64,000 bases of DNA, taken from the NCBI GenBank assembly GCA_032622095.1, contig CP136061.1, positions 68,450,745 to 68,514,744 on the forward strand, written 5' to 3'. Made by a program: the position numbers and the translations under genes. Shown piece after piece: positions 41,219-52,961 of the stretch. This DNA is from Siphonodentalium dalli. Its lineage: Eukaryota; Mollusca; Scaphopoda; Gadilida; Siphonodentaliidae. Below the pieces are notes generated by a model that was not told the DNA's origin, did not search any database, and saw only the letters and a program-made list of their open reading frames with translations. Numbering within the stretch: position 1 is the stretch's first letter; the number at the start of each line of letters is the position of its first letter.

Positions 41219-43116
41219 CCCTTTCATGACTGGAGTTTTCTGAAATTAGCGAAAACACTGTGCGAATGCATTTGTTCACTTCAAGATTGGGGGATACACA
41301 ACTCCTGTACAGGGAGTCCGCCATTTAGTTCATGCCGTTATATGTAGAATGCTTGGATTACATGGTGGTGTTGCCAGATCATCGGCAGCTTACAGACAAG
41401 GGATGGGCTCTATCTGGCTGGATGACGTCAATTGCATTGGGGAACGAGACAGTAATTTGGGATTGCTCACATGCATGATGGGGCACGAACAACTGTGGTC
41501 ATCACAAGGATGCGGGTTAGATTGTCAAAGTATTCATCCAGTCTGATTAGTTGGTGGTAATGGTAGAACAGGGCGAGTGGAAGTGTACAGGGCAATGAGG
41601 AACAATATGCGATGATGCATGGGGTAATACAGATGCACAAATGTGCGCACAGAATGCTTGAAGGAGGCGTTGCCAGATCCTCAGCAGCCTACGGACCAGA
41701 GACCGGGATTATCTTGATGGACGAGGTAGCTTGTACTGGAAATGAGAATTCAATCTTGGATTGTTCACATTGAGGTTGGGGTATAGACAACTGTGGTTAT
41801 CATGAGAGGATGCAGGAATAGAATGTCAACCATCCGTGAATGGCAGATTGTCAGCATGGGTGGTTGTGGTGGCACATGGACATGAACCCGAGCCTGCAAC
41901 AACCCAATTCCACAAAATGGCAGACATGTGTGTTCTGGGGCGGCTACAGAGACCACCAGATGCAGAGAACAGTCCTGCACAGATGCTATCTGATTAGTTT
42001 TTGGTACTGCTACAACAGGGCGTGTGGAGTTGTACTGGGACAATAGAGATGCAGCCGTTACATGTAGAAAGCTTGGATTACATGATGGTGTCGCCAGATC
42101 ATCGGCAGCTTACAGTCGAGGGACGGGCTCTGGCTGGATGACGTCAATTGCAGTGGGGAATGAGACACAACTGTGGTCATCACAAGGACGCAGGTTAGAT
42201 TGTCAAGGCATTAATCCTGTCGAATTAGTTTGTGGTAATGGCAGAACAACAGGGTGAGTGGAAGTGGACAACGGGGAACAATGTGCGATGATGCATGGGG
42301 TAATACAGACGCACAAGTTACGTGCAGAATGCTTGGATTAGGAGGTGTTGCCAGATCCTCAGCAGCCTACGGACCAGAGACCGGGATTATCCTGATGGAC
42401 GAGGTAGCTTGTACTGGAAACGAGAATTCAATCTCGGATTGTTCACATCGAGGTTGGGGTATACAGAACTGTGGTCATCACAAGGACGCAGGAATAGAAT
42501 GTCAACCATTCGTGAATGGCAGATTGTCAGCATGGGTGGTGGTGGTGGCTACAGAGACCACCAGATGCAGAGAACAGTCCTGCAAAGATGCTATCTGATT
42601 AGTTTTTGGTACTGCTACAACAGGGCGTGTGGAGTTGTACTGGGACAATAGAGATGCAGCCGTTATATGTAGAAAGCTTGGATTACGTTGTGGTGTCGTC
42701 AGATCATCGGCAGCTTACGGTTGGGGACATGAACTATCTGGCTGGATGATGTGGTGGGAATGGGATTGCTCCCATATAGGATGGGGAAGACATAACTGTT
42801 GTCACAGCGAAGACGCTGGTGTTTAATGTCTTGATGCGTCTCGGATTATTCTCATCAAGGTTGGGGGATACACAGTCTGATTTGTACAACAGGGCAAGTT
42901 GAATTGTACAGGAGTGGAGAGTGGGGAACATTTTGCGATGACGGATGGGATAATTGAGAATATATATATGAGAGAATACATTGGCCAAACAATATTTACC
43001 ATGACCTGGTAAGCCAGTGTAGTCTCTTACATATGAGAGGCTCCCTATGGGGGACTCACATATATAAGAGAATGCACTGGCACAGGATCTTTAATGCTGC
43101 ACCAGTCATGAAAGGG
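41219..43116. mobile_element. TTAA-family element carrying a host gene fragment
   Basis: The left 53 bases (CCCTTTCATGACTGGAG to GAATGCATT) and right about 154 bases (ATATGAGAGAATACATTGG to GTCATGAAAGGG) match 40592-40844 in order. Between them, where the first hairpin loop should be, lie about 1.69 kb of SRCR/TSP1 sequence. Flanks are CTAA and TATA, degraded from TTAA. This is the arrangement of a Pack-type (gene-capturing) non-autonomous transposon. Confidence 0.82.
41270..42958 (+). pseudogene. Broken SRCR / thrombospondin type-1 multidomain gene fragment
   Basis: Scavenger-receptor cysteine-rich (SRCR) domains alternate with thrombospondin type-1 repeats, as in secreted or membrane recognition proteins. 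In order: SRCR tail (41270-41330, CSLQDWGIHN), SRCR-a (41334-41535, GGVARSSAAY, WLDDVNC), SRCR-b (41547-41822, TICDDAWGNTDAQ), TSP1 (41835-41995, TRACNNPIPQNGRHVCSG), SRCR-a (42004-42220), SRCR-b (42221-42510, MDEVACTGNENSISDCSH), TSP1 with its middle deleted (42511-42600), SRCR-a (42601-42830), SRCR start (about 42890-42957, VELYRSGEWGTFCDDGW). Frameshifts and stops break every domain series, for example TGA after CGGTWT and TGA after DCSH. No introns separate the domains. It begins and ends inside SRCR domains, so it is a fragment, not a gene. Confidence 0.88.
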
Positions 43117-43480
43117 TATAGTGTGATGACTCTCTATTATCCCTAAACGATCATGCATATATGATCTTACCAGGGTGATGATTACCTACCAGTTAGTCGA
43201 AAAAAAAATTAACAAGTTACAATAGAAAAATAGTCACCAAAACTACCTTTTGAATGTGATGTATGAAAGCTGTTTGTTTAAGATTTGTACAACATTCATT
43301 GTCAATAATTGTACAGAATTGATTATATTATATAAAAAATATGAAATGTTTCATAGCTTTTTACCTCAGAAATGGGAATTGGCCCAGTTTGGTCATACTA
43401 AAATTGCATCCAATGATCTGGTTTCAGGTCATTTATTTACAAATGTGGACAGAAGGCAATGTCAAAAGATACAAAGATAA
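43117..43480. other. No supported feature
   Basis: AT-rich sequence with no recognised repeat or gene. Confidence 0.35.
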
Positions 43481-43900
43481 TAAAAGGTCACAACTCCATG
43501 TCCCCCGAAACGAGGTGGCAGTCAAAAAAGGGGCGTAACTCCATCAAAAATCATCAGACCATGACCATAATCAAACTGGGCCTGTGTTTTCTCAAATGTG
43601 AACCAAAAACTGCAATTTCTAAGTAAAACTAGAGGACGATCACGATCAGCAGATGTTTAACCCATCCCTTGGCGACAGTAATAGCTATGATCAGAATTAT
43701 AATCTAGAATTTTTATGTTTTTAAGTGTATATACTAAAGAAGTACATGTATAGACAAAATTTGCGACCTGAGTTCCATATTGTTCTGAGCACAGGTCCCT
43801 GGGGATAAATACTGAAATACCAATATAGACTGGACTAGTGACAAGGTACAAAAGGTCTATTTTGGCTATATCCACACCAACTATCAAAACATTTTAGAAA
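43480..43900. repeat. Dispersed repeat with CGTAACTCCATCAAAAATC
   Basis: Contains GTCCCCCGAAACGAGGTGGC and GCAGATGTTTAACCCATCCC blocks shared with 33360-34045 and 47880-48000. It is part of the same dispersed family. Confidence 0.6.
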
Positions 43901-44095
43901 CTGAAAAACTATCCTTCGGGGTGTCTTATTGGCAATAAAATTCCCATTTATTTGCCAATTTTACTTGGCACTATTGAACGCAGCGAAGTCGAGATATCGT
44001 ATCGGAAATTACTGAAGAAATCGGGTCATCCTTTACCCTGTCCTCTCAGAGCCCTTGGCCCAGTTATAAATAATTTGTCGCGAACGTTTACTTAA

Positions 44096-44541
44096 CCCTT
44101 TACCCAACAAACCGGCCAAATAAAGCTTCACCAGCCTAAAATATCTTCGGTCTGTCTCAATAGAACCATACAAATATGGATATCATTGGAACCGGCTCCT
44201 TGACCACATTGTGATAGTTACAGTTATGCCCTGTGCCAATGCATTCTCTTGTATATGCGAGGCGACCTATGGTCGACTCGCATATATAAGAGAATGCATT
44301 GGCCTAAAAAAAAAACACTTTTTACCATTTTTCTTACATTCTTTAACAATTTTATAATTTTTAAGAGAATGCATTGGCCTAAAAAAAAACACTTTTTACC
44401 ATTTTTCTTACATTCTTTAACAATTTTATAATTTTTAATGTGTTAAGCCAATGCATTCTCTTATATATGCGAGGCGACCTATGGTCGACTCGCATATATA
44501 AGAGAATGCATTGGCACAGGGCCCTTCTGTTGGGTAAAGGG
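44096..44541. mobile_element. TTAA element, CCCTTTACCCAACA subfamily, 446 bp
   Basis: Ends CCCTTTACCCAACA and TGTTGGGTAAAGGG with TTAA on both sides (44092-44095, 44542-44545). Two hairpins contain GGCGACCTATGGTCGACTCG. An internal 75-bp tandem duplication (44290-44364, 44365-44439) distinguishes it from 63406-63789. Confidence 0.92.
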
Positions 44542-44806
44542 TTAAAAAGCGATGACATAACCTATTAATGCTCATATATGTTCCACAAGTCATTCGAAGC
44601 CACCCATACCTTTTTTATTTCACCCAATGTGTTTGTGCCCAATTTTTTCAACTTTATTCATCAAACAAATTTAAAAAAACAAGATATATTGGCAAATCGC
44701 AGTAAATTTTGAAAGCGAATGCAAAACAAGAATGCAGGGGTCAAGGTCATGCTATCACTAGTGATATTCACAGAATTTTAATATTTTATCAAAACAAATG
44801 CCAAAA

Positions 44807-45060
44807 CCCTTTCATGACTAGAGATTCCTGAAATTTTGCAAAAACCCTGCAAAATGCATTATCTTATATATGCGAGTCTCCCATAGGGAGCCGCGCATAT
44901 ATAAGATAATACATTGCGCCAACAATATTTAACTTGATCTTGTATGTCAGTGCATTCTCTTTAAAATGTGAGGCTCACTATGTGATACTCGCATATATAA
45001 GAGAATGCACAGGCCCAGAATCTCTAATGCTGCACCAGCGCTGCTCCCGTCATGAAAGGG
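44807..45060. mobile_element. TTAA-family element, CCCTTTCATGA subfamily
   Basis: Ends CCCTTTCATGACTAGAG and CGTCATGAAAGGG, two hairpins as in 40592-40844. Flanks are AAAA and TTGA, so the TTAA duplication has decayed. Confidence 0.82.
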
Positions 45061-45164
45061 TTGACGATACTTTCACTTCAGTTTTAAACTCAGATAAACT
45101 TCTTCATACAGAGAAAATTAATAATTCAAGTGTTACTTCAATACTCTTAACGGATATCTATATG

Positions 45165-45262
45165 TATAGGTTATAACCCACTTGGGTATCTGTACAAGAA
45201 ATACATATCAAGGTGCTTTAGATAGGTGCTTTTGTACAGATACCCAAGCGGGTAATGACATA
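45165..45262. repeat. Hairpin with ACCCACTTGGGTATCTGTAC arm
   Basis: The left arm TAACCCACTTGGGTATCTG and right arm CAGATACCCAAGCGGGTAAT pair around a loop of about 40 bp. Small foldback element; no other copy in the window. Confidence 0.7.
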
Positions 45263-47879
45263 TTTATAAACCAATTCACAGCCAGAGGAAAGAGGAATTG
45301 AGCCACATTCAATATGATGATTACCCATCAATTACCATTCAATCAAATGTTAATTGAATGGTTTGTGGTGTTACATATTCCTGTTGAATAATTAGTCAAA
45401 TGCTCGTGGACAATCGGATCACTTGCGTCTGCATTATATATCAGCATTGATAAACCATTTTGTCTCCGAATTTGAGAATGTTTTTATACTGATAACGTGT
45501 TTCTTGATAAAACAGATTCATCCTTGTGACAATAAACTGTTTTGGCTGTTATGGTTATTTCTCGCCTTGTCATAATGGAATTATCGTTCAGAACACAGGA
45601 GACAATGTTCCGCTAGTGTTCGGACTCCGAAGTGAAACTATTCCGCTTTGCATGAAGTTTGTGTGATGAAATATCACCGGCATTCATGACAAAATACTTA
45701 AGCAAACCTGTGTATATTGCCTGTATTTTCCGCGCACATGCATTTGATTATTGTGGATTATACATTCAAAACAGATTTGGATCTCATTCAGTTTACTTCC
45801 AATCACCCGCCCCTCCCGACAAACCAAAACATATTCAATCGAAAATGTTGGGCCCCCTATCCATGCAGCCCACCCCTATATGTCCGCTAATATTGTTTTA
45901 ACTTCCCGAGTGACTGGTGTGATCATTATCATACCTACCGCTCCGATCTCCTTTCAGCTTACTATCCAACTAATGTCAATTTCTGGGTGATATTTAGCTC
46001 AAGTCAATTTTGGCCCGTCGAAAATTCATACAAGAAATATTGTTTATGAATTGCAGCAATTTGATTAGCCGAGGGGTGTGAACCCGGTGTAACAGGATAT
46101 CTTCCCCCTGGATATTCCCACCCTGGATATCTCCCCCTCCCCATGTATGACTAAAAAATAATTTCACTCCTTTTATATCGTTTGGTCCTGAAATGGCCAG
46201 AAATGTTTATTTTGAGATTTAAATTGTTTTTTTTTTAAAGGGACAAAATGTGTTTTTTTCACGCATTTGATTGTTTGTTCCTGAAATGGCCAGAATTTTT
46301 GTTTGTCTACCAAACATACTAAAAGTATGATTCCAATTGTTAAACTTAAATCTTTTTGTAAACTTAAATGTCTTATGTCAATATATATAAATTCATAAAT
46401 GTTGTGTATCTTTGTTATAATATGAATTGGGACCTGAATTAAAAAAAAATTAAAAATAAACTTTTTTAAATTCTAATATTTATTTTTTTTGGGCGCCTGG
46501 AGTTTGGGTGCCCAAACCGGTAAACGGTATGAAAACCGGCCTGGATATGTACCTGCAGACTCATCTTGATTTTTGGAATTCATTTGATGAGTTCACATGA
46601 ATATACTTCAAAGTTCATGATTTGAATTCTGGGGAAAAAATTACACCCCTCTCCAATCAGTTGGTACCAGAAGTTTATATCTACCGAAAACTTGGGGACT
46701 TTTTGCATTTTATTATCCCAGTTTCAAATCTGGCACTTTTCTCAGAGGAACTCATAAAAGTTGACCAATGAGCAAACATCACGAAGGAGCATCTATATAC
46801 CGGTATATAATCTTTTGCGCCAGAGGTTTGGCGTCGAAATTTGAATATAGTCAACACCAAGGCTGCGCTACATCCGTTATGTCATTGTTAATGGATGAGC
46901 TACTGGACAATCAGAAACTAGTCGCTGACATACAACAGTTTTAAAATATTCAAGGAGAATTACATTATAAACAGAAGAAAAATTCTGACAAATGAGACAG
47001 ATAAAAACCTTTTTTTTTTGTATAAAAAATAGTCTGACTGACAACAAAACACTCCTTGACATAGTTTATGTTATCAGAGCTTGTGCACTTTGTTGCAAAC
47101 CATAGCATAGGAAAGCAAATAGCACATGTAGGTCGCCTAATGTGCCTATACGATTCATCTCAAAACAAAATGTTGACATGCGTAAACATATCTTAAATTA
47201 GTTTTGCACTGTTTAAAGTGCATCTGTGATTATATATGCAATATATACTGTCAATGCACTTATCTGTATTTTTTGCATTATATTTTTGACACAAACTCTG
47301 CATTCATCACATTATAACAGCTTGGAATTCTTTCCTGTACGAGCACTTCGGTCTGTTACTCACTGATATGCAAATGAGATGCACACGCCTATTGATAAGA
47401 ATATTAAATACTGGGGTTCATAAACTCCATGCAAATGTTTTTTTATTGTGGACTGAGTGAAGATTTGTCAGATGTACACCATTTCTCTTGTCAGGGGACT
47501 CGTGCATAAATTGTGGAGTCGCAAACATTCAGATTACGAAGTGCCCATTCAGAAAATTGCAGGGCAAGGTAGAACAAAGGGGCTGGGTTTTAAGGCCAGT
47601 CACTTGGTTCTACTTTCCACATTATTTTTTTCCCGAAAGTCGCCATTCGTAATCTAGACTGTTCATGTAGATGCACAATGAACCCCCAACTGAGATGTCT
47701 GAGAACTAATGTAATTCCAACAAATCTGCAGTCCAACCACAACAAGAACATTTGCAAAGAGCTTATGAAACCCCACGCAATTAAATTCCTTGTGTGCAGC
47801 TCATTTGCTTTCAAGTGTGTAACAGAACATGTCAGCATGTGAGATAATACAGTTACTGTTCTTCTGTTGGTTAGCATGT
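45263..47879. other. Intergenic, no supported gene
   Basis: About 2.6 kb without exon-like or repeat structure I can identify. Frames at 45659-45901 and 47590-47877 carry no recognised domain. AT-rich runs lie at 46200-46490. Confidence 0.35.
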
Positions 47880-49620
47880 GAAGTTAACGAGAGGCCGATC
47901 ACGATCGGCAGATGTTTAACCCATACCTTGGCGATAGTGATCAGCTATTTTCAGTTCTGACACGAAAATCCATAAGCCATAACTCTGTTTAAAATATAAA
48001 AAAAATGGATCAAACCAAAATTCGAAATCTATCTGTATTTTGGGCTGAGAAATTCACATACAAAATTTACATACATCTCAATAAAATGAGATATATCAGA
48101 TGAAAGGTATTTCTGCTAAGTACAAGGAATGTTGAGAATTAAGGGTTCATTTTAACCACAAAAATCCATACAAGTGAAAGGGATATAATAGAATGATTAC
48201 ATGAAAAATATTCAAAAGCATAAAATTGATGACAAGGGTTAACAATTTTAACTCAATAAAATTAGGTACAGGTATGTCACTGGAACACTGCATTGATATC
48301 CTAAACCAGAGAGCTGTATGGAAATACAATAAACATTAAACAACAGATGGTTCTCTGTCCAATTACACCTTCCACTGTGCCCAGGACAATATGATGGCTA
48401 AAAATAACTCTAATGTCCAATAATACAAGTTAATCTATTCTCTCTCTCAGTGCTAACTGATATCACAGGGGTTAGCTGCTATGGTTCTACATGATAAGCA
48501 TAAAAATATCGAATCTGTTCAATCCTTAGTTAAAAAGGGCCATAACTCTGGTATAAAAAACAGGATCTAACCCATATTCAAACTTGATCTGTATTTTGAG
48601 TTGATAAATACATGTTATCGCTGCAGTGAATTGATCTGGGGCGAAGTATCACGTCGAGTTGAAGAGGTCAGATCGCTGGATCAAACGAGCCGCCGCAGGC
48701 GTCGAGTTTGATCCAGCGATCTGACCTCTTCAACGAGACGTGATGCGAAGCCCAGATCAATTCACTGCAGCGATAACAGGTTTATTATATGAAATGCTTT
48801 TTATTTAAAAACCACATGCTTTTTTATTTAAAAAGCACAATTTCTCTCATTAATTATGAAATGAAACCAATTCACACGCTCGTTAGTATCAAAAATAAAG
48901 AAAGAACTGTCCTGCTTTTTTCCGGTCATGCGCAGTATGCGAGATGAGGAAGGGTGGTATGACATCGGATCAAACTGCAGTTGATCCGATGGCCAGGAAA
49001 TGATCGCTATACAATAGCGGTATTGGGGAAAGAAAAACGATAGTCATATAATAAACTCACATACCAAATTTGGTTCCTATCAGACGATAACTGGTTGAGC
49101 TATCGAAGCATGGATGAATTCTATATCAAAGGGCCATAACTCCATTAAAAATAATCTGATCAAACCCATATTCGAACTCGAATTGTATTTTAGATAGAGA
49201 AACTCACATACCAAATTTGGTTCTCATGAGATAATATTTTTTTTAGTTATCGTAGCATCCATGAATTCTAAGTCGAAAAAGGGCCATAACTCCGTAAAAA
49301 AAACTCGGATCAAACCCATATTCGAACTCGATCTGTATTTTGGGCTCTGAAACTCGCATACCAAATTTGGTTCCGATCAGATAAAAATTGTTTGAGTTAT
49401 GACAGCATGCGTGAATTCGAAGACGAAAAAGGGCCATAACTCCGTAAAAAAAACTCGGATCAAACCCATATTCAAACTCGATCTGTATTTTGGTCTGAGA
49501 AACTCATATACAAAATTTAGTTCCGATCGGATAGAAAATATTTGAGTTATCGCACCATGCGTAAAGTGTCTACGGACAGACAGACGGACGGACGGACGGA
49601 CGGACGGACGGACACAGAAG
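47880..49620 (+). repeat. Dispersed GGGCCATAACTCC repeat with 150-bp tandem units and GGACGG tail
   Basis: GGGCCATAACTCC at 49131, 49281 and 49431 gives an exact 150-bp period, with TCAAACCCATATTCGAACTC and ACCAAATTTGGTTCC inside each unit. The array ends in (GGAC)n at 49584-49612. A unit at about 48530 is interrupted from about 48612 to 49055 by other DNA that includes a 164-bp palindrome. Confidence 0.85.
48614..48777. repeat. 164-bp near-perfect palindrome
   Basis: Arms GTTATCGCTGCAGTGAATTG and its complement continue through AGAGGTCAGATCGCTGGATC to a short centre near 48696 (CGAGCCGCCGCAGGCG). Only a few mismatches. A second perfect 11-bp-arm palindrome (CATCGGATCAA ... TTGATCCGATG) follows at 48963-48991. 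Confidence 0.9.
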
Positions 49621-49837
49621 AGTGGTCAATCCGGACGTCGACATTATGTGAAAAAATATTCTTATATATATGTACCCTAAAAAGGATAAGTGTGTCTACA
49701 GTAATATTGCGTATTAAATATAAATATGTGTACTATAAACAGCACAAATCTAATATTTTATGATAATTATGTCGATGTTTGGTTTTCAACAGTTTTATAG
49801 ACCAACATTTGCTAACAAAGCTTGTTTAACGACAAAG

Positions 49838-50054
49838 TACAGTAATGTTCTAAGTAGTCGACTTCTTAACCACAGCAGAATTATGGGTAACTTTTCAGGA
49901 TTTAGTCGGAAATATGGCTTGTTGCCATTCATCGGAAAGCTCTCGGGAGAGCTTTCCGATGAATGGCAACAAGCCATATTTCCGACTAAATCCTGAAAAA
50001 GTTACCCATAATTCTGCTGTGGTTAAGAGGTCGATTACTTAGAGTATTAATGTA
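49838..50054. mobile_element. 217-bp near-perfect palindrome, TA ends
   Basis: Ends TACAGTAATGTTCTAAG and CTTAGAGTATTAATGTA; arms meet at GCTCTCGGGAGAGC near 49945 with almost no loop. Most complete copy of the family also at 38615, 52001 and 61055. Confidence 0.93.
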
Positions 50055-50186
50055 CATAAGCTCCGCTAACATGATCCTCATCAAGGGGCATGGTCTCGTT
50101 GGTCATGGACTATTTTGTCTCATTTACCGAAAAGTAATTCATTCCGACTGGACATTCGGATATATCATGTCTTGGTCTTGCCCCTG

Positions 50187-50204
50187 CCCCCCCCCCCCCC
50201 CCCC
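50187..50204 (+). repeat. C18 homopolymer
   Basis: Eighteen C in a row. Length may be inexact in the assembly. Confidence 0.8.
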
Positions 50205-50459
50205 AACTCAATTTAGACTGAAAGGCGCAGGACATTTAACTTTTATTAGTGAGAAATAAATTTAGATGTTGGGATTTGGCATTATTGTATAATTTGTTTA
50301 ACAAATAGGTTGGTCTTCAATACTCCATTGAGTCCATTTATTCCAAAATTTAACTTCGGAAACACTGCTTTTTCCTGGCTTTTAACGGGGTTTTATAGAC
50401 TTCGTTGAAAGGCTGTTAACAATCCAAGAACATCATAAATTGTTTCAAATTAGATTTAA

Positions 50460-50747
50460 TCTTTCTAAAGACTATAATTTCTGTCTTCTGGGAAGCGTCT
50501 CAAGTCTCAAATTAACATTGTTTTTCATAGTTCAGTTTTTCCCTTCTGTTTAGTTGCTATACCCCCTAATTTGCATAATCAAGGTGACTAATAGGTGAAA
50601 ATCACCAACTTCAACTGGGGAACTTTGCCTAACCAGAATGTGGTCCCCAGAGAGTGAATTTGGTGACACTATCCCGTTGATAGAATCACTAAATTCACCC
50701 TCTGGGGGACCTCATTCTGAAATTGACCACTATTTCCAGGCTTGTTA
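50460..50747. repeat. Double-hairpin family copy
   Basis: The linker (AATCAAGGTGACTAATAGG, AACTTCAACTGGGGAACTT) is shared with 23838-24270. One hairpin follows at 50636-50720, then the terminal repeat CTATTTCCAGGCTTG. The left end is lost. Confidence 0.75.
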
Positions 50748-50794
50748 TGGCACATGAAGTGCAATTTGGGCTACGTAATAGTTACAAATTTTAG

Positions 50795-51176
50795 AGGTTA
50801 ATATAAACCGTGGACATTTGTGTACCTTCCAGCAAATGGTTTTTACTGAATAGTGAAGAGGTTAATATAAACCGTGGACATTTGTGTACCTTCCAGCATA
50901 TGGTTTTAACTGAATATTGAAGAGGTTAATATAAACAGCGGATATTTGTGTACCTTCCAGCATATGGTTTTAACTGAATATTGAAGAGGTTAATATAAAC
51001 AGCGGATATTTGTGTACCTTCCAGCATATGGTTTTAACTGAATATTGAAGAGGTTAATATAAACAGCGGATATTTGTGTACCTTCCAGCATATGGTTTTA
51101 ACTGAATAGTGAAGAGGTTAATATAAACAGCGGATATTTGTGTACCTTGTCCAGCAGATGGTTTTAACTGAATGCT
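50795..51176 (+). repeat. 64-bp tandem repeat, six copies
   Basis: AGGTTAATATAAAC recurs at 50795, 50859, 50923, 50987, 51051 and 51115, each unit with TTTGTGTACCTTCCAGCA. Units are contiguous with no spacers. Confidence 0.95.
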
Positions 51177-52000
51177 TTCCATTTTCAGAGAAGAAAAACA
51201 AAAACAGTTTGTCATCGATAGATTTATTTACATTCTTTAAAAAATCTTTCATAAATAAGCATTCTCTCCTCTACCACCTCATTCTCAAACTAGCAGACAT
51301 TTAATGCACACATGTGCATAAATCAAAATGGGAGGAGCGAACATGAGGTAGGCTGACAATTCAGCCGGTTGTGGATAGACTGCTATATAGTTTGACAAAT
51401 AAAATAAAAATCTATCACCTTGGATGGGATTGAATATTCTACAAAATGAATTTTGAATTAACAAGTTTCAGAAGATACTGAAAAGAATGCCATTTTGATT
51501 TCATAGTTTTTCAGGAAGCTGACTTTAACATATATAGAAAGATATAGGGCTGCGATGATTTGTCAGTTTAACAGAATCGTTAAAATTCATCTCCGCTGCA
51601 TTTTTAAAAGTACATAACTGAGATTAAGACATTTTAACTGCTTAATATATTTTTTCTCAATGATTGCAAATGTGGACTATAATTTACTATTGATTGTTCT
51701 AAAGTGTTCTGCTATCACATTTAAATAAGGCCTTCTGTACAAGTATGGGTTGTCAATTAAAGACCTACAGGTACGAGTTCTCATCCCGAATGTCATGGAC
51801 TATAATTCTCAACTGAAAGAATTGCTGTTAGCACTAGTAACTCATACCCGTTTTTCGATAATGGACAATCCATTCTCAGTGTTACAATTGGTCTTGCTAA
51901 TTTCACCCCTCATAATAGGATACTCACTGATGAGTAGTTACATGCTTCCCATCAAGTCAAATGATCAGGTTGTTCAGCTAATGAGTTCAACATTCATAGT
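51177..52000. other. Intergenic, no supported feature
   Basis: No repeat or gene recognised. The frame at 51750-52043 ends inside a palindromic element and has no known domain. Confidence 0.35.
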
Positions 52001-52121
52001 TACAGTAATGCTTTCAGATGAATGGCAACAAGCTATTTTATGACTAAATCTGACTAAATCCTGAAAATTTACCCATAATTCTGCTGTGGTTAAGGAGTCA
52101 ATTATTTAGGGCATTACTGTA
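52001..52121. mobile_element. Deleted copy of the TACAGTAATG palindrome family
   Basis: The left end TACAGTAATGC is fused directly to the right arm (TTTCAGATGAATGGCAAC); the remainder runs to GGGCATTACTGTA. Internal deletion of the left arm. Confidence 0.85.
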
Positions 52122-52169
52122 TTTGTTGACTAATAATCTGAACATCCTTATGTATTAATAGGCATTCGC

Positions 52170-52690
52170 AGTCGGTAAATGAGCCAAAAATATAATAAAA
52201 GTATGTAAAAACATCACAACTAAGAACATGGAGAAATAAGATCGACTTTGTTCTTGTATTCATTATTGATAGTTCTTAAAGGAAATTCAGCATGTTGAAA
52301 CCATTGTTATGTAAACAAACATCGGTAATCATGTACTGGTAGTAAGTTCAAATATTTTTGTCTGAATATTATTTTCAGAATATTTTCCAATGCTTTGGCC
52401 TTTTCCAATGTTCACCGTCAAGTTATGATTAAACTTTTAATTTAACATATACAAGGTGACTAATTAGACTTTAAGTGGCAATTCCACAGTATAGACAGTA
52501 TATTTTCACACGAGAATGGTTTTCAATATGCAAAATCACGTTATTGGACAGTTATTAATATGAAAATAAGAACAAAGTAAATTGATTTTTTTATGTACAT
52601 GTACTTGTTGATGATAGTTGTTTAACAGACTTTTATATTATTTCACATGAACCCACTGCAAACTCCTTCAGTCCCTTTCATATGAGTTGA
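52170..52690. repeat. Dispersed repeat, copy 1 of 3
   Basis: Shares AACATGGAGAAATA, TGTTGAAACCATTGTTATGT and TTTTCCAATGTTCACCGTCA with 55610-56110 and 60138-60890. Class unknown, no terminal repeats identified. Confidence 0.75.
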
Positions 52691-52951
52691 ACTAATTTAC
52701 AGACTTTAGATTAAAATAATTATTTTGTGAAGACAATTCAGTTGTGAAAAATCCAATATGGATCATATACTGAACTAATGTTATGCATCATTGCAACCCC
52801 ATGAGAAGATGAGTATAAATTCAATATAAAGTTATTTCAAACCTCCCGAAATTTACCTTGTGAAACTTACAATAAAAATGTGATGTGTCACATAATTGTA
52901 GTAGCCTATAACATTGATGGAACAGATAGCCGATTTTTATAAATCTATTTT

Positions 52952-52961
52952 TTTATTTATT
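52952..52961 (-). terminator. Candidate polyadenylation signal for SEC61A
   Basis: Two overlapping AATAAA on the minus strand (AATAAATAAA), about 835 bases beyond the stop codon. It would give a 3' UTR of 0.8 kb; nearer non-canonical signals cannot be excluded. Confidence 0.35.

Noticed and set aside
41349-42826. Reading the SRCR segments as functional small genes
   Set aside because: Each short frame covers part of an SRCR domain and ends at a frameshift or stop. Together they are one decayed fragment inside a transposon.
47590-47877. 95-codon minus-strand frame in the intergenic region
   Set aside because: No recognisable domain in this or the other frames and no repeat context. Length is compatible with chance.
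50795-51176. Six regularly spaced direct repeats, CRISPR-like at first sight
   Set aside because: Units are contiguous 64-bp repeats without unique spacers, in an animal genome. A minisatellite.
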